Assembly (NCBI GenBank): GCA_016286595.1
Contig: JAEETR010000200.1
Span: 1-7,919, forward strand
DNA: 7,919 bases
Origin: Oscillospiraceae bacterium
GTDB lineage: Bacteria > Bacillota > Clostridia > Oscillospirales > Oscillospiraceae
Direction of reading: 5' to 3'
The position numbers and the translations under genes are program-made. Below are positions 1 through 3,150 of this stretch, in pieces; the stretch's first letter is position 1; each line of letters begins with the position of its first letter. Below the pieces are notes generated by a model. It searched no databases, had not been told where the DNA came from, and saw only the letters and a list, made by a program, of their open reading frames with translations.

Positions 1-29
1 GGAATATCCGCCGAAGCCGTAAAAGAGCG

Positions 30-65
30 ATCCCCGCAGGAACAAAAGTCCCGCGGGGATTTTTC
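30..65 (+). terminator. Rho-independent terminator of an upstream gene outside the window
   Basis: An 8-bp stem (ATCCCCGC at 30-37 with GCGGGGAT at 53-60) is followed by a T-run (60-64) and a further T-rich stretch at 69-75. It probably ends a rightward transcript from before the window. No coding sequence can be assigned to positions 1-29. Confidence 0.75.
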
Positions 66-109
66 CCGTTTTTTTCTAAATTGGGGTAGCTTTTTCCAAA
101 GACATGCTG

Positions 110-115
110 TATGAT
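110..115 (+). promoter_or_regulatory. Possible -10 box for the riboswitch/recombinase transcript
   Basis: TATGAT lies 20 nt upstream of the riboswitch-like fold starting at 136, downstream of the preceding terminator. This is where a promoter for that transcript is expected. No good -35 hexamer sits 16-18 nt upstream; TTGGGG at 81-86 is too far away. The call rests mostly on position. Confidence 0.3.
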
Positions 116-135
116 AACTGAAAAAGAACAATTCC

Positions 136-240
136 CGGCAGGTGCGGCTTCGGCCGCTTAAAGTGGAATGGGGTGAAAAGCCCCGCACGCAGGGTACTGT
201 GATGCTCCCTTGAGGAGATAAGTCAGATACGCGCCCGCCG
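136..240 (+). ncRNA. Cobalamin riboswitch aptamer (compact form)
   Basis: The segment follows the conserved order of the cobalamin riboswitch family. GGTGC is at 141-145. A small hairpin follows, GCGGC-TTCG-GCCGC (144-157). TTAAAGTGGAA (158-168) resembles the TTAAAAGGGAA box. GGGGTGAAAAGCCCC (170-184) corresponds to the GGTG...CC stem. GGTACTGTGA (193-202) matches the family's ACTGTGA, and AAGTCAGATACGCGCC (220-235) matches the closing AGYCAG...GCC. The outer stem P1 closes well: CGGCAGGTGC (136-145) pairs with GCGCCCGCCG (231-240) with one mismatch. Only about 17 nt separate ACTGTGA from AAGTCAG, so the P6 extension of large class-I aptamers is absent, as in compact variants. It lies upstream of the recombinase gene with a terminator in between, so the likely output is transcription attenuation of the recombinase. 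Corrinoid preference (adenosyl- or methyl/aquo-cobalamin) cannot be told from sequence. Confidence 0.75.
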
Positions 241-306
241 ACGGAACGCGCAGCACGGTGCCTTGGCCAGCCGATGCTGCGGCTTGTGGGATACCCGCCG
301 AAGGGG
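241..306 (+). promoter_or_regulatory. Expression platform between riboswitch and terminator
   Basis: This linker contains a hairpin, GCAGCA (250-255) with TGCTGC (275-280). A second short hairpin is GGG-AT-ACCC around 288-295. TGGCC at 265-269 could pair with GGCCA at 306-310, which is the base of the following terminator, and so could act as an antiterminator. Pairings were found by eye and no energies were calculated. Confidence 0.4.
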
Positions 307-331
307 GCCATGCGTGCGCATGGCTTTTTTT
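307..331 (+). terminator. Terminator downstream of the first cobalamin riboswitch
   Basis: A perfect 7-bp stem (GCCATGC 307-313 with GCATGGC 318-324) with a 4-nt loop is followed directly by seven T residues (325-331). It lies between the aptamer and the recombinase start, which is the expected layout for a riboswitch-controlled attenuator. The 4-bp CCAT/ATGG core is GC-moderate, so it may be leaky. Confidence 0.8.
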
Positions 332-343
332 ATTCCCACATGC

Positions 344-370
344 TTTCGTAAAGTTAAATGCTTTACGAAA
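344..370 (+). repeat. Recombination-site-like palindrome, site 1 (core TTAAATG)
   Basis: TTTCGTAAAG (344-353) and its reverse complement CTTTACGAAA (361-370) flank a 7-nt core TTAAATG (354-360). The arms equal those of the two sites flanking the invertible segment downstream of the recombinase gene, but the core differs. It lies between the riboswitch terminator and the recombinase ribosome binding site. It could be a recombinase-binding autoregulatory operator, or a former or alternative recombination site. It should not recombine efficiently with the other two, because strand exchange normally needs matching cores. Confidence 0.7.
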
Positions 371-398
371 CGCTTTGCGTTCGGCCTTCGGAGGAAGC

Positions 399-1466
399 AT
401 GCAGAATCGAGTCGAAATCAGCGGCCGCGGCGGCGGAAAGCCGGTCCGCGTCCGCGCACGAAGCGCTGAAAAAACAAGACCGCCCGCCAATCCGGCTCAG
501 AGCCGGCGGGAGACTGCCGCGCCGGGCATTCCCCTCACCATCAGGAATCTTGTGTCGCTGTGGCTGGCGCTGAGCCTGAACCGGGTGAAGCTGTCCAGCT
601 ACGAGCGATACCGCCACCTAGCGGAGCAGCACATCCTGCCCGGGCTTGGGAAGCTGGACGTATCGGAGCTGACAGTGGAGCGGCTGAACGAATTCACCAG
701 GGAAAAGCAGGAGCGCGGCCGGATCGACGGCAGCGGCGGTCTGTCCGCGAAGACGGTCAGCGACATTCTGGTGATCCTGCGCTCCTCGATCAAGCTCGCC
801 ATGCGGGAATACGGCGTCCGCGTCGACGCGGGGGTGATGGACGTGCGTCCCGTGCGATCCGCCGTCCGCCGGGTGGAGGTCTTCTCCCAACGGGAGACGG
901 AGCGGATCACGACCGCGCTGAAAGAGGAGCCGCGGCTGCACACCGCCGGATTTCTGCTGTGCCTGGAGACGGGGCTGCGGCTGGGCGAGCTCTGTGCCCT
1001 CCGGTGGGGCGACATCGACTTTGACGAGGGGCTCCTCTCCGTGCGCAGGACGGTGCTGCGGGTCGATCACTCGGGCGAGACCCGGCTGGAGGTGCAGGCG
1101 CCGAAAACGGAGTGCTCGGAGCGCGTGGTGCCGCTGACGCGGAAGCTGCTCACGCTGCTGAAGCGCTTCGGCAAGGGGCACGGCGCGGACGAATACATCT
1201 TCACCGGCAGCACGGAGCGGCCCATGGAGCCGCGGACGATGCAGTACCGATTCTCGTTTTTCCTGAAAAGGCTGGGTATCCGGCCCCGGGGATTCCACAC
1301 CCTGCGCCACTCCTTCGCCACCCGGTGCGTGGAGCGCGGCGTGGATGTAAAGACCCTGTCGGAGGTGCTGGGCCACAGCAACGTGCAGACGACGCTGCAG
1401 ATGTACGTCCATCCCTCCATGGATCAGAAGCGAAAGAGCGTGGAGAGCGCCAGCAGCATGAAATAG
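399..1466 (+). CDS. Tyrosine recombinase (phage-integrase family), likely DNA invertase
   Basis: This is a site-specific tyrosine recombinase of 355 residues, a usual length for the family. The basic N-terminal tail (about 1-45) precedes a SAM-like core-binding domain (about 48-150). The C-terminal catalytic domain shows the full active site: Arg194 (TGLRLGE), Lys236 (APKTE), His300 and Arg303 (HTLRHS), His326 (LGHSNV) and nucleophile Tyr336 (MYVH). The start at 399 is preferred because GGAGG (390-394) sits 4 nt upstream. An in-frame ATG at 258 would translate through the riboswitch platform, the terminator and site 1. The gene ends 4 nt before a recombination-site palindrome, and a pair of inverted sites with identical cores lies immediately downstream. 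This points to local promoter inversion rather than element integration. It lies behind a cobalamin riboswitch and terminator, so expression may rise when cobalamin is scarce. No excisionase or other phage gene is present. Confidence 0.93.
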   Translation: MQNRVEISGRGGGKPVRVRARSAEKTRPPANPAQSRRETAAPGIPLTIRNLVSLWLALSLNRVKLSSYERYRHLAEQHILPGLGKLDVSELTVERLNEFTREKQERGRIDGSGGLSAKTVSDILVILRSSIKLAMREYGVRVDAGVMDVRPVRSAVRRVEVFSQRETERITTALKEEPRLHTAGFLLCLETGLRLGELCALRWGDIDFDEGLLSVRRTVLRVDHSGETRLEVQAPKTECSERVVPLTRKLLTLLKRFGKGHGADEYIFTGSTERPMEPRTMQYRFSFFLKRLGIRPRGFHTLRHSFATRCVERGVDVKTLSEVLGHSNVQTTLQMYVHPSMDQKRKSVESASSMK

Positions 1467-1470
1467 CAAA

Positions 1471-1507
1471 AGAGCTTTCGTAAAGTCTGAAGCTTTACGA
1501 AAGCTCT
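1471..1507. repeat. Recombination site 2, left end of invertible segment (core TCTGAAG), also a hairpin
   Basis: A 15-bp perfect inverted repeat (1471-1485 with 1493-1507; central arms CTTTCGTAAAG and CTTTACGAAAG) encloses the core TCTGAAG (1486-1492). The stretch 1476-1501 (26 bp) is repeated exactly, in inverted orientation, at 1626-1651. The stem is followed by CTTTCTTTT on the + strand and by TTT(T) on the - strand, so it can also act as a terminator for the recombinase mRNA and, weakly, for leftward transcripts from the invertible promoter. Confidence 0.85.
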
Positions 1508-1524
1508 CTTTCTTTTATATGTAT

Positions 1525-1553
1525 ATTTTAGCGTTTTCACCGCTGATTGTCAA
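1525..1553 (-). promoter_or_regulatory. Sigma-A-type promoter inside the invertible segment
   Basis: Read on the minus strand, a perfect TTGACA -35 (1548-1553) is followed after exactly 17 nt by TAAAAT (1525-1530, one mismatch to TATAAT) and an A/T-rich initiation region. Transcription would start near 1518 and run left into the site-2 hairpin and antisense to the recombinase 3' end. After inversion the -10 would lie at about 1597-1602, with initiation near 1609, roughly 65 nt before the second riboswitch. The + strand offers only TTGTCA at 1547 with no acceptable -10. Confidence 0.8.
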
Positions 1554-1625
1554 CTGTTTTTGTGCTCAAATCAGATCATCCGCCCGGTATTTCAGGATAT
1601 TCCTGCCAGATTTTCCCCCGCTTCC

Positions 1626-1651
1626 TTCGTAAAGCTTCAGACTTTACGAAA
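1626..1651. repeat. Recombination site 3, right end of invertible segment (core CTTCAGA)
   Basis: Arms TTCGTAAAG (1626-1634) and CTTTACGAA (1642-1650) enclose core CTTCAGA (1635-1641). It is the exact inverted copy of 1476-1501. Unlike site 2 its palindrome is short (9 bp) and no T-run follows on the + strand, so it should not terminate rightward transcription. Confidence 0.85.
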
Positions 1652-1674
1652 ACCCGAAAACTGAATAGCTCGCC

Positions 1675-1912
1675 GTTGGTGTTGACGTCTCCCGCAAAGC
1701 CTTATGGCAGGGAGGCGGCTTAGAAGTAACAGGGGCCGCGGAGCGCGGAGCGCGACGCGGGGGAAGCCCGACACGACCGGTACTGTGAGCGCGCGAGGAT
1801 GCGGCCGAGGCGTCGGAAGACGCTGGGGCGAAAGCCAGTCATTGGGAAACCGAGAAGGCAGGCCGCAGCCGACGGGAGACCGGGAGCGCGTAGTCAGAAG
1901 AATTGCACCGAC
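1675..1912 (+). ncRNA. Cobalamin riboswitch aptamer (long, class-I-like)
   Basis: The fold matches the order of the long cobalamin riboswitch. P1 is GTTGGTG (1675-1681) with CACCGAC (1906-1912), containing the 5' GGTG box. P2 is CTCCC (1689-1693) with GGGAG (1710-1714). CTTAGAAGTAACAGGG (1719-1734) stands where TTAAAAGGGAA is expected and is divergent. GGTACTGTGA is at 1779-1788, as in the first riboswitch of this window. A large nested domain follows: GCGGCC 1801-1806 with GGCCGC 1861-1866, GCGTC-GGAA-GACGC at 1810-1823, GCCAGT 1834-1839, then GGGAAACCGAGAAGGC 1844-1859. It ends with AGTCAGAA (1892-1899), the family's closing AGYCAG motif. It lies about 65 nt downstream of where the invertible promoter would start in the ON orientation. 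The P3 region is unusually GC-rich, so I am less sure than for the compact copy. Confidence 0.65.
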
Positions 1913-1956
1913 AACTTGCGAAGAATGGGAAGGGCGCGTACCCCGGAGCATCTGTG

Positions 1957-1987
1957 ACCGCCGTTTCCATGGGGACGGCGGTTTTTT
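1957..1987 (+). terminator. Terminator of the second riboswitch
   Basis: ACCGCCGT (1957-1964) pairs perfectly with ACGGCGGT (1975-1982), and the stem can extend inward by G-T pairs. Six T residues follow (1982-1987). It is 45 nt downstream of the aptamer P1, the normal place for a riboswitch-controlled terminator. Confidence 0.85.
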
Positions 1988-1997
1988 GCCGCCGTCG

Positions 1998-2088
1998 GCA
2001 GGAGCGAAGACCCGAGGGCGGGGCATGCCGCAGGGTCAGAGGAAGCCGGCAGCAATGCCGGTCCGCGCCGCAAGCAGACGAGCCGACA
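1998..2088 (+). ncRNA. Third structured leader RNA, possibly a degenerate cobalamin aptamer
   Basis: CGGCAGGAGC near 1998-2007 resembles CGGCAGGTGC, the P1 strand of the first riboswitch. A GACCC...GGGTC stem, then AGAGGAAG and CCGGC-AGCAAT-GCCGG (about 2046-2061), then CCGCGCCGCAAGC, echo the order of the family's P2, AAAGGGAA box, P3 stem and CCCGCAAC box. There is no ACTGTGA and no clear AGYCAG closing motif. It may be a decayed or divergent tandem aptamer, or an unrelated leader RNA. The arginine-rich reading frame across 1704-2099 is a by-product of this GC-rich RNA. Confidence 0.35.
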
Positions 2089-2129
2089 GCCTGTGCTGAG
2101 CCGCGAGCGCGGCGGCATAGGCGTTTTTT
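2089..2129 (+). terminator. Terminator after the third structured leader element
   Basis: GCCTGTGC (2089-2096) pairs with GCATAGGC (2115-2122), and GCCGC (2100-2104) with GCGGC (2109-2113), forming one long hairpin with a small internal loop. One G then six T residues (2124-2129) follow. This makes a second stop signal in the leader region after 1957-1987. Confidence 0.7.
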
Positions 2130-2130
2130 G

Positions 2131-2203
2131 TATATGGCGGGGCGACCCGATCATATAACCTTTTCTTTTTTCCTGACTGCCCGGAGCTGCTTCCTCCGGG
2201 CAG
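2131..2203. repeat. Two hairpins in the untranslated region after the leader
   Basis: TATATG (2131-2136) and CATATA (2152-2157) bracket a GGG...CCC inner stem. A stronger hairpin follows: CTGCCCGGAG (2177-2186) with CTCCGGGCAG (2194-2203) and a 7-nt loop, preceded by a pyrimidine tract (2159-2173). No T-run follows either on the + strand, so they are not ordinary terminators. I see no gene between 2130 and 2286. Their role is unknown. Confidence 0.5.
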
Positions 2204-2247
2204 CACCATTTTCCGGGCCATCGGCACAGGCGGCGTTGAAAGGGACG

Positions 2248-2269
2248 GGTGATCGACGGGGAAACGAAA
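2248..2269 (+). repeat. 22-bp direct repeat, left copy, flanking the toxin-antitoxin cassette
   Basis: The stretch beginning GGTGATCGACGGGG is identical over 22 bp to 2999-3020. The two copies bracket the leftward toxin-antitoxin module with its own promoter and terminator, and repeat spacing is 751 bp. This suggests insertion or excision of the module by recombination at this sequence. Confidence 0.8.
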
Positions 2270-2286
2270 ATCGAAGGCGGAGGCAG

Positions 2287-2322
2287 AAAAAGACCGCCCC
2301 CGAATGGTATTCAGGGACGGTC
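2287..2322 (-). terminator. Terminator of the toxin-antitoxin operon
   Basis: On the minus strand a 13-bp stem (2310-2322 with 2292-2304, including G-U pairs, 5-nt loop) is followed by five T residues (complement of 2287-2291). It starts 16 nt after the antitoxin stop codon. The + strand has no T-run on its side, so it should act only leftward. Confidence 0.85.
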
Positions 2323-2338
2323 CGGGGTTCAGGCTCGC

Positions 2339-2554
2339 TTACGCGGAGCCGGAGCGGCGTCCTGCGATGCGGCGATTCCGCTCACCGACGGCGCGCATCA
2401 GCGCGGCGTACTGTTCCGGAGCGGCGGCGGGGTCGATCGGCGGGTTATCGGCGTCGAAGGTCTCGGGCAGCTCCCGGGCGGCTTCGATCATGGCGATCTC
2501 TTCCTCGGTGATTTTTCTGTCGTCTTCCATGACATATCGGACTTCCTTGCCCAT
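2339..2554 (-). CDS. Small acidic partner of BrnT-like toxin (candidate antitoxin)
   Basis: A 71-residue protein encoded 20 nt downstream of the toxin gene, with ribosome binding site GGAGGG (complement of 2561-2566) 6 nt before ATG. The acidic N-terminal half (EDDRKITEEEIAMIEAARE, about residues 10-28) resembles the N-terminal stretch common in BrnA-type antitoxins. The middle (DADNPPIDPAAAPEQYAAL) is proline-rich and the C-terminal tail is basic (ERNRRIAGRR). The ribbon-helix-helix DNA-binding domain usual at the C-terminus of BrnA (about 90-110 residues) is missing, so it may neutralise the toxin without repressing its own promoter in the usual way. The antitoxin role is inferred from gene order (toxin first, as in brnTA), spacing and the shared terminator. 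A small accessory protein is the alternative. Confidence 0.72.
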   Translation of the reverse strand: MGKEVRYVMEDDRKITEEEIAMIEAARELPETFDADNPPIDPAAAPEQYAALMRAVGERNRRIAGRRSGSA

Positions 2555-2574
2555 ACTGTTCCCTCCAATCCTGG

Positions 2575-2904
2575 TCAGAATCTGCCGATGATGTTGTTGT
2601 TGTATGCGTTGCGCTCCAGTCTTGTAGCAAGACGGGCGGAGATGATGCGGATATCGACGTTTCCGGTGTCGGCGTTTTCCCGGTCGCAGTATACCACGGT
2701 CAGCACGTCGTGGACAAGACCGATGGTGCGGTAACGGGCCTCATCCTCGCTGTGCTCGGGATCTGGGAATTCCAGTCTCAGATCATCAAGGAAAACCAGG
2801 GCAGCGGTTTTGAAATCGATGCCGTGTTTTTTGATGTTGATCTGATTCTTGTCCTCGTCCCAGACGAAGGTGAACGGTGCGCAGGAATAGTTGAAATCAG
2901 GCAT
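2575..2904 (-). CDS. brnT: BrnT-family ribonuclease toxin
   Basis: A 109-residue protein of the BrnT family (RelE/ParE-like fold, mRNA-cleaving toxins of type II systems). Recognisable signatures are FVWDEDKNQINIKKHGIDF (about 13-31), the family's N-terminal W-D-x-x-K-x-x-x-N-x-x-K-H-G-[IV]-x-F motif, then the A-x-x-V-F-x-D segment, the acidic D-P-E-H-S-E-D-E-x-R-Y region (about 48-58), and the C-terminal R-I-I-S-A-R-x-A-T-R-x-E-R motif. The start at 2904 is chosen for AAAGGAGG (complement of 2913-2920) 8 nt upstream. An upstream ATG would add 25 residues before this site and lie above the promoter -10. The gene is the first of a two-gene leftward operon with its own promoter and terminator. 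The operon lies between 22-bp direct repeats inside the leader of the rightward surface-protein gene. Confidence 0.9.
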   Translation of the reverse strand: MPDFNYSCAPFTFVWDEDKNQINIKKHGIDFKTAALVFLDDLRLEFPDPEHSEDEARYRTIGLVHDVLTVVYCDRENADTGNVDIRIISARLATRLERNAYNNNIIGRF

Positions 2905-2929
2905 AGGGAGGACCTCCTTTCCTGGGTCC

Positions 2930-2958
2930 ATTATACCCGAACGGGCGGGAAAAAGCAA
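2930..2958 (-). promoter_or_regulatory. Promoter of the toxin-antitoxin operon
   Basis: On the minus strand TTGCTT (2953-2958), a 17-nt spacer and a perfect TATAAT (2930-2935) precede the brnT ribosome binding site by about 10 nt. The predicted leader is short (about 20 nt). Confidence 0.75.
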
Positions 2959-2998
2959 CACGCATATCACGAGGGGCAAGTTAACATAATATTCCGGA

Positions 2999-3020
2999 GG
3001 TGATCGACGGGGAAACGAAA
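2999..3020 (+). repeat. 22-bp direct repeat, right copy
   Basis: Identical to 2248-2269. Here it follows GGA, so that GGAGGTGATC (2996-3005) is by chance or design fully complementary to the 16S rRNA 3' end. No start codon follows within 15 nt, so it is not an evident ribosome binding site. Confidence 0.8.
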
Positions 3021-3040
3021 CAGACAGAGAACGGCAAAAT

Positions 3041-3118
3041 GAGGCAGGGCGGGGCGAAGAAGCGCGCTCCGCGGCAATGAAGCAGGCTCCGGGCCAATGA
3101 AGCGGGCGCGGGGCAAAA
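3041..3118 (+). repeat. Degenerate 20-bp tandem repeats just upstream of the surface-protein gene
   Basis: Three units of 20 bp (3059-3078, 3079-3098, 3099-3118) share the pattern GAAGC-G-GC-C-G-G-CAA, and a shorter fourth-like unit precedes at 3041-3058. They lie between the right direct repeat and the ribosome binding site. Nothing else is evident in 3021-3136, including no convincing promoter. Confidence 0.55.
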
Positions 3119-3150
3119 ACGAAGCGGAAAATAATAAAAGGTGGTAAAAA

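Larger units (their letters stand above)
1476..1651. other. Invertible promoter segment (inverton), OFF orientation
   Basis: Two 26-bp inverted copies (1476-1501 and 1626-1651) bound a 124-bp interior (1502-1625). Each copy is a palindromic recombinase-type site with a 7-nt asymmetric core. The cores are TCTGAAG on the left and CTTCAGA, its exact reverse complement, on the right, so recombination between the two would invert the interior. The interior holds one near-consensus promoter and no open reading frame of note. The adjacent tyrosine recombinase is the natural catalyst. In the sequenced orientation the promoter faces the recombinase 3' end. Inverted, it would face the riboswitch-bearing leader of the surface-protein gene. 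Inversion is inferred from architecture and cannot be observed in one sequence. Confidence 0.82.

Noticed and set aside
258..398. N-terminal extension of the recombinase from ATG 258 (402 residues)
   Set aside because: It would run through the riboswitch platform, the terminator and site 1, has no ribosome binding site, and adds sequence unlike the family. ATG 399 has GGAGG at 390-394.
618..1469. 283-residue minus-strand frame opposite the recombinase
   Set aside because: Shadow frame; the sense strand encodes an intact catalytic tyrosine recombinase.
344..1507. Inversion of the whole recombinase gene between sites 1 and 2
   Set aside because: The arms match but the 7-nt cores (TTAAATG and TCTGAAG) do not match in either orientation, so strand exchange should be unproductive.
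1704..2099. 131-residue arginine- and glycine-rich open frame on the + strand
   Set aside because: It covers a region rich in nested stems with riboswitch motifs and a terminator, has no ribosome binding site, and the composition is what GC-rich structured RNA gives by chance.
1660..2130. Group II intron or other large ribozyme
   Set aside because: No domain V signature, no intron-encoded protein and no 5' GUGYG boundary. Cobalamin-family motifs explain 1675-1912 better.
2996..3005. GGAGGTGATC as a ribosome binding site for a gene start
   Set aside because: It is fully complementary to the 16S rRNA end, but no start codon lies 5-13 nt downstream and the next ATG frame is short and unsupported.
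3041..3118. CRISPR-like array
   Set aside because: The units are contiguous and degenerate with no spacers, and no cas genes are present.
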